Positions 24,127-36,639 of a stretch of DNA of 64,000 nucleotides are shown one piece after another. Made by a program: the position numbers and the translations under genes. Positions within the stretch are counted from its first letter, which is position 1. Every line of letters begins with the position of its first letter. The stretch is from Bombyx mori (Eukaryota > Arthropoda > Insecta > Lepidoptera > Bombycidae): contig NC_085119.1 in assembly GCF_030269925.1 (NCBI RefSeq), positions 13,923,001 through 13,987,000 on the forward strand, given 5' to 3'. The notes beneath the pieces are model-generated. The model was not told the origin of the DNA. It did no database searches and saw only the letters and a program-made list of their open reading frames with translations.

Positions 24127-25372
24127 AAAAATCTCACTAAGCACGCTAACTAAACCTGAAGACGGAATGCTTACCGACTTAGAACTTGTTTCCTTCCATA
24201 CCCTCGCACATGCCCAACACTTATGTAGTACCAAATTAGTTCTATGATTACAATAGGCCAACCCAAAAACGTGAATAAATAAAAAAATGAAATTTTTAAC
24301 GTTATTAATATTTTAAACGTTGTTATAAATGCTAGTGTTGTGGTTGAGTCGTAGGCCTTGATTCGACAATGAATCAATGAATCCGTAGTGCAATCGAGGC
24401 TGTCTCTAATCAGATATAGGAAGTGTGAGTAATGGCCGAGCCCGCGGAGATCTATCACGGTACGGTACGCTCGCCTCTTACCAAGAAAAGATTATATTTT
24501 TCATTGCCAATAGCAGCTCATTAGTATGAACTATATAGGCTTCGTAAGGGTCAAAGAGTCGAAAATAAAATAGAGGGTCACCCGAGATTGCTTGCCGTAC
24601 ATAAAGATACAGCAATTGAACGGCACGGCATCGTTTGAAAAAAGGAAAATTGAACATAAAATATTGTCTTTTCGCATTAAAAGTGTACAACTTCCAAAAA
24701 TATTCGAAATTGAGTTAATATGCGGAATCATTTGGTATCATCAGTATTTTTCTCATAAATACTGTCAAAAGAGCGTAGTTTAGTTTTAGTTTTTTTTTTA
24801 AGTTTACCTATGTTTTGACTACTATTAACAAAATTAATACATAATTTTATCTTACTTTAAAAGACAGATAATGTAACTGGTAAAAAATAAAATGTAATTG
24901 TTGCAAAGACGATTAATATTAAAAATATCACATGTTAAACCTTCTCCTGTAAAATTAGTAAGTTTTGAGATTATACAGTTTTAATGCGAGAAGACGATAT
25001 AGTTAGAGAAACTTCATTTTAGACTAATAATTCAGTGGAACACAAAAGTCCAACAACATAATAAAGCTCTAAGTGTACATGTACAATATTATGTCGACAC
25101 GTACATTGCTGTGTCTGGTAGATGTTCTCTAGCCATTAACGACTTAATGACGCCGTGTTATGAAATCTTTTCCCGTGTGAAAATACCTTACCGCGTATCT
25201 TGTGTTCGTGGTGCAGCGGTACTAAGTGTTCCGTTAAACGCTAGTTGAAACATACACGTTACACCCCTAAGTAACAGTTCTTCACATTAAATGTCACATG
25301 CAATATGCAATGTGTACACGAATGCTCAGGGTTGGCAATCTAATAAATAATACAAGGATATTATAATTTTCT
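24127..25372. other. AT-rich intergenic DNA, nothing recognised
   Basis: Several short frames on both strands overlap; none shows a known motif or coding bias. Confidence 0.5.
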
Positions 25373-25734
25373 TATTTTTTATTTTTATTTTTATTGCATA
25401 GGTTGGACGAGCACACAGCCCAACTGGTATTAAGTGGTTACCGGAGCCCATAGACATCCACAACGTAAATGCCGCCACCCACCTTGTGATATGAGTTCTA
25501 AGGTCTCAGTATAGTTACAACAGCTACCCCACCCTTCAAACCGAAACACATTACTGCTTCACGGCAGAAATAGGCAGGGTGGTGGTACCTACTCTTGTAG
25601 ACTCACAAGAGGTCATACCACCAGTAATTACCCAAATTATAATTTTATGGGTTTGATTTTTGGGATTCGAACAACCAGTACATCGCTCAACACGAATGCA
25701 CCGGACGTCTTATCCTTTAGGCCACGACGACTTA
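25373..25734 (-). mobile_element. Bm1 SINE, nearly full length
   Basis: Tail, body and tRNA-like head (GGATTCGAAC B box, GGCCACGACGACTT start) are all present, with an internal deletion between body and head. Confidence 0.9.
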
Positions 25735-26089
25735 AATCTAGATAGAGCTACTTAATTTCACCTTAAGCGGAGTAAAAAGCCGTTCTTTCTAGTCATTTGG
25801 ATGGCCGGTGTGTCACTGACTGAGGCCATTAGTGAATGTTCCGGCCTTCGTATTGCCTGTCCGGACCGAGATCCGCGCTGATGCAACCACGACACACTTG
25901 CCTGTGGTTCAAGATACACTAATATTGCCGCGCCTCGTTCATTCCGGCTTTATACGCCGGAGAAAGTGTTCCGGCCGACTCTATTGATGTCACCGAACTA
26001 TTGATGTCATGAACGTCGAAAAGTGAAAACAAAGAAATGTCAAAATTACATTATCAGTTCATTTTTTTTTGGTTTAGTTCTAACTTGAA

Positions 26090-26461
26090 CTAGAGGTCCC
26101 ACAGTAGTCGAAATTCGATTATAATTAATTGAAATTATAAGTTTCAACATTATTATGGTCCTATTGTTACAGATTGCACCAAGACTACACTATAGACAAA
26201 TACTCGTAATATTGAAGTTATACAATACTAACCTATTCTCAATTTGATTACAGACTTTAAGCAATAACAAAAGTTTGACAATAAACAAAGAGTATAATTA
26301 TGTGTGTGTGTGTCAAATACATGGTAGTGTGTGTAATGTTTTCTTTATTGATTTAATGTACTTTTAATCCATAATTTAAAAAAAAATTAAGCATTCTGCA
26401 CTTCTTCTCTATATTCTCTATAAGTGTGGAAATTTTCATACTCCTCCGTACGCGCAATTTT
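26090..26461 (+). repeat. Dispersed repeat X, copy 3
   Basis: Begins TAGAGGTCCCAC and ends within CGCGCAATTTT; aligns through copy 1 with small gaps, right end missing. Confidence 0.7.
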
Positions 26462-26762
26462 ATGCTATGCTATTGTTCGAAATTTGGGTATACCTACATA
26501 AATTAAAATTCAAATTTCTCTTGCGAATATCGTTAACGCGATTCAGATATCTGTCAAATATCTCTAAGTCGTCACTAGCTACCACTACATAAGTCTAATT
26601 AACTCCTTGTTTTTATTTTCTGTTCTTTGCACTTCTCGTTCAAGTTGTGAAGGAAACGCTCAACCTATTTTAGATATTTCCGGTAGGTACGTATTTCCTG
26701 AATTTGTTTCCGTTTTAAATTCATTACCTGTTTTTGCTGCAACTTAATTTATTTATTAATAG

Positions 26763-27047
26763 TTTTTTTTTATTGCTTAGATGGGTGGACGAGCTCACAG
26801 CTCACCTGGTGTTAAGTGGTTAATGGAGCCCATAGACATCTACAACGTGAATGCGCCACCCACCTTGAAATATAAGTTCTAAGGGTCTCTGTATAGTTAC
26901 AACGGGTGCCCCACCCGTCAAACCGAAACGCATTACTGCTTCACGGCAGAAATAGGCAGGGTGGTGGTACCTACCCGCGCAGACTCACAAGAGGTCCTAC
27001 CACCAGTAATTACGCAAATTATAATTTTGCTGGTTTGATTTTTATTA
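26763..27047 (-). mobile_element. Bm1 SINE, body and tail
   Basis: Extends through ACGCAAATTATAATTTTGC but lacks the tRNA-like head. Confidence 0.9.
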
Positions 27048-27776
27048 ATTGATGTTCAGTGTTTCGTTTAAATAATAATGAAGCGATTGTATAACGAAAT
27101 GATTGTGATGAGGTCAAGGAATATTCACCAACATTGTTATCATTTATGTGATGAAGGCTTCGGTCTTTACCAAATGCGTTACGTTTATATTTCTTTGCCG
27201 GGCTGTTTCGTAAAATAATCGCGGAAACTATGTCAAGTGTTTAGACTGTAAATATCATTGTTTGTTCGTAATGTTTCGCGGCGTGATGCACGCGCGTTTG
27301 GGCTCGCGGGCTCACTGTTTCTAGACTAGTAATTGAACATAAAGTGTTCACAAGTGCTCACGGCCCGTCAATAAGTTGTTGTTACCGTTTTATTTACCGA
27401 TTTCGTTGTGGACAACAAAACGACAATGCAAAAATATTGTCTGCATGTATATAAACATAATGACGCCATTTTAGATGTCATCATCAATAACATTATCGTC
27501 ATCTGATTGTGTAATTTAATTGTTAGCATAGAATTCCATAGTACCATATGAAATTCAAATAAAGGCCACTAAGTTTGTTGCGTAGGTGAGAAAGGGAGAT
27601 GATAATTACCATATTACCGTGTTCAAAAGAAAAAAAAAATGTTAATAGACATATAACTATGATTAATTTTTTTGCATCTGATATTAAATTAATAAATTAA
27701 CTAAGAAAAAAAATCAACAAATAACGAGTTGTATGACCTAGACAATAATTTTTCTGGTCCTCTATAATTATTATAG

Positions 27777-28015
27777 ACTGTCTCGATGATGGAGTAGTTA
27801 GCGGCCCTGACTGTTGAGTCGAGGGTCGTGGGTTCGATTGCCACATTGGGCAAACATTGTGTGATGAACAGTTTTGTTTGCTCTGTATATGTATGCTATA
27901 TAAGTAAGTCTCTGGTACTCACAACACAGGGAATCCTAAATTGGGGCTGGATGACCGTGCGTGATTTGCTCCCAATTATTATTACCATTAATAATAATAA
28001 ATATTTAATTTATAA
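27777..28015 (+). mobile_element. tRNA-derived SINE, second family
   Basis: TAGTTAGCGGCCCTGACTG fits a pol III A box and GGGTTCGATTGCC a B box. The tail TCCTAAATTGGGGCTGGATG recurs in reverse at about 36635-36670, and the copy ends in an (ATT)n run. Distinct from Bm1. The open frame 27828-28019 is a by-product. Confidence 0.65.
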
Positions 28016-28099
28016 TTAAAATGTATATAATTATTGTAAATTATGAGAAATACATACAAAAGACCAAAATGAACTTACTGAACTTGATTTTTTTAATAT

Positions 28100-28680
28100 T
28101 TTTTTTCCTACCTATGCTGATAGCCTTGAAAGGCTATTTCACCTTCACCCTAACGTGTAGGTGAGCTCACGGGGCTCAAACCGAAAGTGTTACTATTTTT
28201 TTATTTTTTTTTATTGCTTAGATGGGTGGCCGAGCTCACAGTCCACCTTGTGTTAAGTGGTTACTGGAGCCCGTAGACATCTACAATGTAAATGCGCCAC
28301 CCACCTTGAGATATAAGTTCTAAGGTCTCAGTATAGTTACAACGGCTGCCCCTCCCCTCAAACCGAAACGCATTACTGCTTCACGGCATAAATAGGCAGG
28401 GCGGTTGTGCCTACCCGTGCGGACTCACAAGAGGTCCTACCACCAGTAATAGCACTGCTAACACTGGCCCTGGCAAGAGCAGTGCTTCGCAGAATCTACC
28501 ACCGGATCGGAAACGCGACCCACTGAGAAGATCCAGCGAGAAACTCAGTGGGCTGTATCTATGGGTTAATTTACTCGTCGAGCCCTACGTTGCAAACGAC
28601 GGGTTCGGCGAGTATGGTGACCGGTGCCTGAGGTACCTAAAAGCAACGTTAATGAAACGGGAGGATCTTAAATGACGTGT
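28100..28680 (-). mobile_element. Jockey-type LINE 3' end split by Bm1
   Basis: Parts 28100-28194 and 28451-28680 join into one reverse copy reaching the last ORF2 codons; the Bm1 lies between. Confidence 0.8.
28195..28450 (-). mobile_element. Bm1 SINE nested in a LINE 3' end
   Basis: Reverse copy inserted into the LINE at 28100-28680. A diverged duplication (AGTGTTACT / AGCACTGCT) is possible at the edges. Confidence 0.9.
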
Positions 28681-29189
28681 GATTTGTGTACCACACCACA
28701 AAAGTGCTTTTCATGGAACGTACCAGTATTTCTGTTCGGTGACTCACGTGTTACATACATTTCACGCTTTTATTGAACTTACATCATCGATGGCAGAAAC
28801 AATATCATCCTCCAAACAAACTAATTAAATTACCTTTTGTTAATATTTTGGGACATCAAGAGCGGATCTTTTGAAGTTCAAGTTTATGCGCTATGAATAT
28901 TTGAAGAGTTCTTGAAAAGAGTGTTCTTGTTTGTTCCGACAATTTTCAGCGTCGTCTCAATGTCGTCCAATGTTTACGTTATAAAGTCTTTGATGAAAAC
29001 GACTGATGAAAAAGATGAAAAATATCTTTGATGAAAAATATACCATCTTGATTCTTTAGTATGAAGCTTGTTGACGCCATCGAAATGTTTTTTTTTTATG
29101 TAACTCAATGCGTACGAAGTACGTTGTATATTTGAATGTTTCGAAATGCTATTTGGCAGAATCTTATACCTTTAAACGAGCAATTCTTG

Positions 29190-29456
29190 TATGTATATAA
29201 TCTGAATCTCGAAAACGGCTCCAACGATTTTCATAAATTTTAGTATACAGGGGATTTCGGGGGCGATAAATCGATCTAGCTACGATTTATTTTCAGAAAA
29301 TGTTGTTTTATTCTTGTTTTCAATTATCAACTCTTCCCGACATCTATTGGCGAATAATATACTATTTTTTTTAATTGAGGGCAACTAACCGCTTTAAAGA
29401 CAAAACAAGATGGCGTTATCAAAAAAAAAACCGAGTAAAGCTCGGTCATCGTCTAG
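29190..29456 (+). mobile_element. Helitron-like element, 5' end unclear
   Basis: A CCGAG-TAAAG-CTCGG hairpin sits 10 bp before the CTAG end (29453-29456, then T). The left part CTCGAAAACGGCTCCAACG is Helitron-like but the start is not sharp. Confidence 0.6.
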
Positions 29457-29705
29457 TAGTTAGTAAATTCTGAACTGCGATAGAAATAGGCGGTAATGGC
29501 AACGAACAATTATTAGGGATTGCATTATTATTTACTTATTTATTAGTGGCTAGGACTCATTATGTTAGTGGATCACTTAAAAACTATGTTAGTATCAAAA
29601 TATAACAATTTGATAGTGACTAGGGCCTAACTATTCCTAGGTTAGAGGCCCAGAACACCTCTTAGATTAAGAACTTATTGCAAACTACGAAGAACTATCT
29701 AAACT

Positions 29706-30390
29706 AGCAAAAACTTTGTATCCCTTTTTACGAAAATTGCGCGGACGGAGGAGTATGAAATTTCTCACACTTATAGAAAATATAGAGAAGGAGTGCAAAA
29801 TGCTATTTTTTTTTAAATCACGCATTAATAACACATTAAATCAATAAAAGAAACATTACACACACTACCATGTATTTGACACACACACGCATGCATACTA
29901 TTTGTTTATTGTCAAACTTTTCTTATTGCTTATAGTCTGTAATCAAATTGAGAATAGATTAAATATTGTTTGTCTTTATTAATATTTGTCTAAAGTGTAG
30001 TCTTGGCAAAATCTGTGATTATAGAAGTATAGTCTTTGATAATAGAATCATAATAGTGTACAAACTTATAATTTCAATTAATTATAGTCGAATTTCGACT
30101 ACCAGGGGACCACCCCGTCGACCGAGGGAACCGGCGGTCGTGTCGCTGGCGGCCGCCGGTCTGGCGTCTGGGGGACGGCGGGATGGATGTAATATGCTCT
30201 GCGTAAACCCTGTCCCGCCGTCTCAATAGCTCCGACTGGGTTCCCGCCCGGTCCGGGGTAGGGCGCCGGCTGTGAGCGGCAGGAGTTTTTGGTGAGGTTC
30301 GACTCCCACATACCCCACTTGCCGTGCGGGTGGGAATCCGGCAATTTTCTCCTGCGGAAAAAAAAAAAAACCAGAGTACCACTAGTTAGT
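29706..30390 (-). repeat. Dispersed repeat X, copy 4, interrupted by a retroposon
   Basis: Reverse-complement copy from 29706 to about 30113 and again 30371-30390. A GC-rich retroposon with a poly(A) tail sits at 30114-30370. Confidence 0.7.
30114..30370 (+). mobile_element. GC-rich 5'-truncated non-LTR retroposon with A13 tail
   Basis: 257 bp of GC-rich DNA ending in 13 A (30358-30370). Imperfect 12-bp target duplication: CCAGGGGACCAC at 30102-30113 and CCAGAGTACCAC at 30371-30382. No convincing frame. It looks like a LINE 3' UTR, but the family is not identified. Confidence 0.65.
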
Positions 30391-30778
30391 ATTATAAAAA
30401 CGTTTAAATCAATTCAAAGTATATCTCTACAATAAACAGAACATTGTAACGAGAAATGTTGTTGGCAACGATTAAGAACACTTATGCAAATTTAGGTCAA
30501 TTGTAACAAATTTATTCGATCACGTGCACGACGTGTTGCAAAAAATATCAAACAATTGAGACAATGTTTTTACCGGTGGACGCTCAACAGTCACGTCAAG
30601 AGATGAAAGATTTATTTATTACATTTTTATCGAATGTAAAAAAAAATAAGAAAAACAACTACGCCTTTACAAATGTGAATACCGTGAGCACGAACATGGA
30701 CATTTAGGACATAAAAAGTTAAACAACATATATAGTACATAGTAGCTACATAATTTATGTGTATATTTAAATCAATGA

Positions 30779-31050
30779 TGTGCCCCGGTTACCGTCCTCG
30801 CCGAACCCGTCGCGTCGCTTGCGACAAAAGGCTCGACGAGTAAATTAACTCATAGACACAGCCCACTGAGTTTCTCGCCGGATCTTTTCGGTGTGTCGCG
30901 TTTTCAATCCGGTGGTAGATTCTGCGAAGCACTGCTCTTGCTAGGGCCAGTGTTAGCAAACCACCCGGTTTGAGCCCCGTGAGCTCATCTATACGTCAAG
31001 GAGAAGCCGAAATAGCCTCTAAAGGCTACCAGCATAGGCAGAGAAAAAAA
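30779..31050 (+). mobile_element. Jockey-type LINE 3' end
   Basis: From CCGAACCCGTCG through the core to GGCAGAGAAAAAAAA. Confidence 0.8.
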
Positions 31051-31107
31051 ACATATGTGCCCAGTTTCAAACCTGCGACATATTGGATGAAGTAAGATAA
31101 GGCAAAA

Positions 31108-31355
31108 ATTTAGGTGGTAGGACCTCTTGTGAGTCCGCGCGGGTGGGTACCACCACCCTGCCTATTTCTGCCGTGAAGCAGTAATGCGTTTCGGTTTGAG
31201 GGGAGGGGCAGCCGTTGTAACTATACTTGAGACCTTAGAACTTGTATCTCAAGGTGGGTGGCGCATTTACGTTGTGGATGTCTATGGGCTCCAGTAATCA
31301 CTTAACACCAGGTGGGCTGTGAGCTCGTCCATCCATCTAAGCAATAAAAAAAAAA
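31108..31355 (+). mobile_element. Bm1 SINE, body and tail
   Basis: Well-preserved copy ending in a run of A. Confidence 0.92.
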
Positions 31356-31358
31356 AAC

Positions 31359-33532
31359 ATTGTTAATTTAGAATGAGGTCACGTATTCTAATTTGTTGTT
31401 TATTAAAACATTTTAGGAACGTTTGTCGTTTTGGCGTTCTGTACAAGTAGATTTATTTTTAACAATAAATTACTGCACTACATTAATGTTGCAATGTTAC
31501 TCAAGTCAAGTATTTTCCAAATGGGTTATCTTCGTGTCTGCGTGGCTGCGGTGAAAGTATTTTTGTTTTATTGAAACTTGTACGCGGTATTATTATTGCA
31601 GCCTTAAAGGAACGATAAAAATTGCGTTCTAGAAATTTCTTTAAGTTTAAATGAATGCGTAAGTTTTGGTGTATAATCATGAATTAATTAGCTCTCAGTA
31701 TTTATAGTATTGATATCTTAGTTGTCTTCATTTCTCTTCATTTGCGTAGACAGGTAGATGATACCTTAATCCACCTTGACTCGAGGTAGAGAAACCTGTG
31801 TAGCCGCTATTGACCTTGAGATAAGAGAGTGAGATTGACTTCAGAATGGCAGATTAAATTACCCTCTTAGACTTTAATGTTTTATGGAATTAAACGTTGT
31901 TATGGTGTTAGGATTTTTTTGCCATCGAAGGCAGACCTGCAAACGGCCCATCTGATGGTGAGTGGTTACTGTCGCTCATGAACCGACCTTTTTTATTGCA
32001 TGTTTTAACATTCTTCAATGTTATTGTCGAGTCTTTGAAAAAAATCATGAAATTATTTCAGACATAGACTCAATTTAAGAATTTCAATTGTGGTAAACAT
32101 ACTCGTAAAACTACACAAATAAAATTAGATGTTTTTGTGTTTCTCTTCTATGTATTTTTATCTCAATCAACAGATTGTGATGAAACTTGATATAGTTGAT
32201 TTTGGCATTCCAGAGATTTCTCTCATAGTAACCATATTTACCAACGATTGGTGGTGCGCTAGTTGATTTAAGAGAACGATCATCACTGTTATCCACATAC
32301 CGACATACACAGTAGAGCGGAACCGGATTTTACCAGCATATTATTATGATTACTTCTCATTTGAATTTTCACTCTATCCATTTATAGTGAGGGGTAGATC
32401 TCAGGGGGTATTTAAAACTATGGGTTAGTCACCAGTATCGAATTTCGAATTCTAATCTTTCTTTAACACAAACAATTTTCAAGTTTAAACGATAATTACA
32501 TTCAGACGCGGGCGCACGCTATTCACACTCAAAACGGAAGCGCCCGGAACATAGATTATACACCGTTAAAAAGATGGACATAGATACTAACTATGTATAG
32601 GGAGCGGGCATACGGCCGCGAGAGTGACGTACCGGTCGGTTTGCTATACATTTTATTAAGGATATGAATGTCAGACAGCCTTATGTGACGTCACAGCGTC
32701 AACTTACAAAAAAGTTAATAGCCTTAATTAACCGAATCGGTCCAACGCCGATCGGTCACACTATATTGGCTTCCTGCGTAGTTTCATTATGACCGAACGG
32801 TCTTGAAGCTTTCAGCCATCCATTAGCAATATCTGTTAAGGGTGTGTAATTTGAGATAGACTTTTTTCTCGGACAAAGGGCAGAACCTCCTACGAGGTTT
32901 CCGGGGGGTCACTCGGGGTATTGGAACTTGATGGTCAACAGATATTGTGAGCAGACCGCGGGCCCAAGGATATTTTAGGACCCTATCCTATTTGAGACAG
33001 CCGACTGACCTAACTTTCATTTTGGCGAAATAATGAAACGGCGCGGCGTGTGCGAAATTTTAAGACATGTCGGAGTGAAAAACCAAACAACCATTGCCCT
33101 GTCATATATAATAATAAGACCATAGAATATATTTAATTTAGAGTAATTTAGACATTACAACCAGTGCGATATTTGTTTACATTTTAACAATACTTGATTC
33201 CGCTATGTTAGTAGCAACATACGACAATGTTTATTTAATCTTAGCATCATTGTATATATAATTATTCTTTTTCTTCACGTTTCCGTGTTTACCGTTTTGA
33301 CTGGTACCCTGGGCTATGAGCGGTTTTGTTATACAGCGGAATAACGCAGGCGATTGCGGCCGAAATATGACTGTTTGTTATTTCACGTAACGCATGTATT
33401 CTGGATAGGTAGAAAAACTGAAAAAAGTTAAGTTCCTTAAGACGTGCGTTTCATAGTTAAAACTAGTTAAAGCATGTAGCATAGTTACAGCTAGCACTAG
33501 CAGATTTAAACGTTTGAAAGACAAAATAAAAT
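31359..33532. other. Intergenic DNA with a GC-richer patch
   Basis: 31930-31985 is a scrap of the LINE 3' UTR family of 11633 (reverse). 32480-33070 is richer in GC and CpG, without a frame. The remainder is AT-rich. Confidence 0.45.
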
Positions 33533-33717
33533 CGTTTTTAATGCTTAGATGGTTGAACTAGCTTACGGCCTGTATGGTGTTAGATAGTTACAGTTTTAAA
33601 GTACAACGGCTGCCCCACTTCTCAAACAGAAACGAATTATTGCTTCGCGGCACAAATTTAGCAGGAAGGTGTTGGTGTATCTTTGCAGACTCACAAGTAG
33701 CCCTACCAGCAGTAAGA
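33533..33717 (-). mobile_element. Bm1 SINE, degenerate
   Basis: Old copy with deletions; ACAACGGCTGCCCCAC and ACTCACAAG remain. Confidence 0.75.
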
Positions 33718-33795
33718 ACTGCGCTTATCAGATCATATTCAAAGTAACGATTTGAGTGTTTATCACACATTGGCAGTTGTTACAAAATGCAACGT

Positions 33796-33968
33796 TTTCC
33801 TCATCTCAGCAGATCGTGTTTCCGATTCGGTGGTAGATTCTGCGAAGCACTGCTCTTGCTAGGGCCAGTGTTAGCAACACTGCGGTTTGAGCCCCGTGAG
33901 CTCACCTGCATGTTAGGGCGAAGCATGAAATAGCCTCTCAAGGCTATCAGCATAGGTTTAAAAAAAAG
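33796..33968 (+). mobile_element. Jockey-type LINE 3' end, truncated
   Basis: GGTGGTAGATTCTGCGAAGC to a TAGGTTT and A-tail. Confidence 0.75.
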
Positions 33969-33990
33969 TTTTCCTTAAAAATCTACACTC

Positions 33991-35330
33991 GTTTTTTCTT
34001 TTTTATGATTGAAAGATTACTGGTAGCCCGGAGGCCTTTCCAGCTTCAACAGGACAGGTGGGCGAGCAAAGGCTCAGCCAGGAGGGGTGGGATTTGCTAA
34101 CTGCCCGAGCGCCTTTTTTTTTTTTATGATTGAAAGTTTACTGGTGGCCCGAAGGCCTTTCCAGTTTCACCAGGACAGGTGGGCGAGCAAAGGCTCAGCC
34201 AAGAGGGGTGGGATTTGCTAACAACTGCCCGAGCGCCTCCGAAGGAGACCTAACAACTCAAGAGCAATTGTTTCGCGAATGAATCTACTACCGGATCGGA
34301 ATCGCGACCCGCTGAGAAGATCCGGCGAGAAACTCAGCGGGCTGATGCATGGGTTAGGTTGCACGTCGACCTCTTTGTCGAGTTCGACGAGTACGGTTAC
34401 CGGGGTCCCTAAGCCTGCCCCTAGTATTAGAGCTGAAGGCATCTAATGCAAAGGTTATTGGATCTGATGGATCCGTAAGGACGTGTCTAGGGCGTCGACG
34501 GTGACTGGCTCCTGCATGATCAGGATTCGGGGAGTAGTCAGCGGCGGCAACGATAAGGCGATTATCATGACGCATAGCCTTATCGAAGTATCGTTCCGAC
34601 GCTGACTTCATGTATTTCCGAATTGATTCGAGGCCCAGGTCGTCGTGTAGGTCAACGTTCCTCACGAACCACGGAGCCCCGACAGCTAACCTGCAAAAGC
34701 GGGATTGTAGGGATTGGAGGGTGTCTATGTGTGTGCGGGCCGCGTGAGCGAACACCACACTCGCGTAAGTCATGACGGGCCTTATGCAAGTTTTGTAAAG
34801 TGTCACCTTGTTCCGAAGGGACATTTTACTCCGCTTACAGATCATGGGGTAGAGTCTACCGAGAATAAACGCGGCACGGTCACGGACTGATTTTATATGC
34901 GGGCGGAATGTCATCGATGCATCCAGAGTAACGCCCAGGTACTTGACCTTCCTGGCCCAGGGTATGGGTTGTCTAAAGAGAGTAATCGGGGGTGTGAGAT
35001 TCCTCCTCCTAATCCGGGAGGAAATCCGTGTGGAGCTTCCCCTCTGAAATAGCACCGCAGTACTTTTCGCTGGGTTGATGTCTATGCGCCATTTTCGGAA
35101 CCACTGTCCTAGGGCTAGGGCTGCGCTCTGAAGTTTCTTCGCGATTAGGGACTTATTTCTACTAGAATAGTAAACAGTCGTGTCGTTGGCGAATAAAGCT
35201 AAATGGGTCGGCGGCGACCGGGGAATATCGTTGACGAATAAGCTAAATAGGAGGGGTGAGAGGACAGAGCCTTGCGGAACTCCAGCTGTGAGAGGTCGTG
35301 GGGAGGAGCGGGTTCCCTCGACTCGATATC
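33991..35330 (-). mobile_element. Jockey-type LINE: reverse transcriptase C-terminal part, 3' UTR, duplicated tail
   Basis: On the minus strand an open frame from about 35330 to 34354 encodes the second half of a LINE reverse transcriptase and its thumb region: AGVPQGSVLSPLLF, then LFANDTTVYY, WFRKWRIDINPAKS, VKYLGVTLDASMTF and [20 protein letters not shown]. The catalytic FADD reads FAND (35182-35193), which should inactivate it. The 3' UTR contains the same core as the dispersed LINE ends. The last 120 bp occurs twice in tandem (34113-34238 and 33991-34112), each ending in an A-rich tract on the minus strand. Jockey assignment is by recall of the family. Confidence 0.85.
34354..35055 (-). 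pseudogene. LINE ORF2 C-terminal frame
   Basis: 233 codons counted from the first start-like codon, but the frame is open upstream to about 35330. It covers the palm end, thumb and C-terminal region and stops just before the 3' UTR. The endonuclease and early palm are missing and the catalytic motif upstream is altered. Confidence 0.85.
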
Positions 35331-35335
35331 GAAAA

Positions 35336-35470
35336 GGCCCGAGCGCCTCCGAAGGAGACCTAACTACTCAAGAGCAATTGCTTTGCGAATGGATCTACTA
35401 CCGGATCGGAATCGCGACCCACTCAGAAGATCCGGCGCGAAACTCAGCGGGCTGATGCATGGGTTAGGTC
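35336..35470 (-). mobile_element. LINE 3' UTR fragment abutting the reverse transcriptase fragment
   Basis: Reverse copy of the UTR segment at about 34225-34365, joined directly to the 5' break of the reverse transcriptase fragment. Suggests a tandem or chimeric insertion. Confidence 0.75.
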
Positions 35471-35860
35471 TACACTCCTTTACACTACACGCCTCTACAC
35501 CGTTTTATGACGTCAATAAAAATCTTGCTCACAAACAGGACGTAAAAAAAATAAAACAATAAAAGGAATTGTCTCGAAACGAAAACGTTTATTATAGTTT
35601 ATTACTCTTAACTGATAACGAATGTACTTCCTGAAATTTGACATTTAATAATAAAGCGTAGGTACTATGTACATTCTTTATCGAGAAATTGAAAACCGAT
35701 TATTTTAATTTTTTTTAAAAGCACGTACCGAGTAATCTTGTTATAGCATATGATTAGATTTATTTTATTAATATTCGAATTACATTTTGTATGTTAGGTA
35801 ATACTTGCATCTCGGATATTCTATAATATAATATCGCGAGATGTTTCCAATGGTAATTTC

Positions 35861-36068
35861 TTAACCCACAGACACAGCCCACTGAGTTTCTCGCCGGATC
35901 CTCTCAATGGGTCGCGTTTCCGATCCAGTGGTAGTTTCTGCGAAGCACGGCTCTTGCTAGGGTTCGGATCAGCAACATCGTCAGGTTTGAGCCCTGTGAG
36001 CTCACCTACTTGTTGAGGTTACCCTGATACGGTCTCTCTAGACCGTCAGCTTCAGTAGGAAAAAAAAA
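35861..36068 (+). mobile_element. Jockey-type LINE 3' end
   Basis: From ACCCACAGACACAGCCC to CTTCAGTAGG and an A-run. Confidence 0.8.
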
Positions 36069-36639
36069 TCATTTCTATTAATGTTCAAGATTTTTTTTTC
36101 GGTTATATAGAACGCGCTCGTTTGTGTCAAATACACTGAGAACACTAAGGCGTAATAACTTTAATAGATATCCAACTTGAAACGAACCTGAAGACCATAC
36201 AACAATGGTGAGAGTCGAGTAATCGGTACACCAATGAGGCGATCCTAGTAAAAGGAAACAAAAAAAAAATCCCACTGGCATTGTTAAGTCATTGCCTCTA
36301 TTAAGCGGTGACAAGAAAGAAAATATAAATGCGAAACAAATGAAAGCGAAAGCGGTAATCGTCTACGGATTATTCGTGTAATCGGGCCACCATAGAACAA
36401 GTTACCTGTTGCTTTTACCTCGCGAACTCTTATCGGAGCCATGAACGATTTTAAAAAAAAAGCCAGCCGACACGCAGTCGATAACATCGTGACGACATAG
36501 CATGCTTGCATGTTTGTGTTACAGCGACATTAGTAGGTAGAAAAATTGACTAATAATGTATAGTAATGCAAAAAATAATATACCAACAGTCTTCTTCCTA
36601 GTCGTACACTCTTGACAGAGTGGGCGTGGTCTGGTTCAG

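Noticed and set aside
30074..30382. Reverse frames of 81-102 residues
   Set aside because: Antisense to a GC-rich retroposon 3' end with its poly(A) on the plus strand; no conserved motif.
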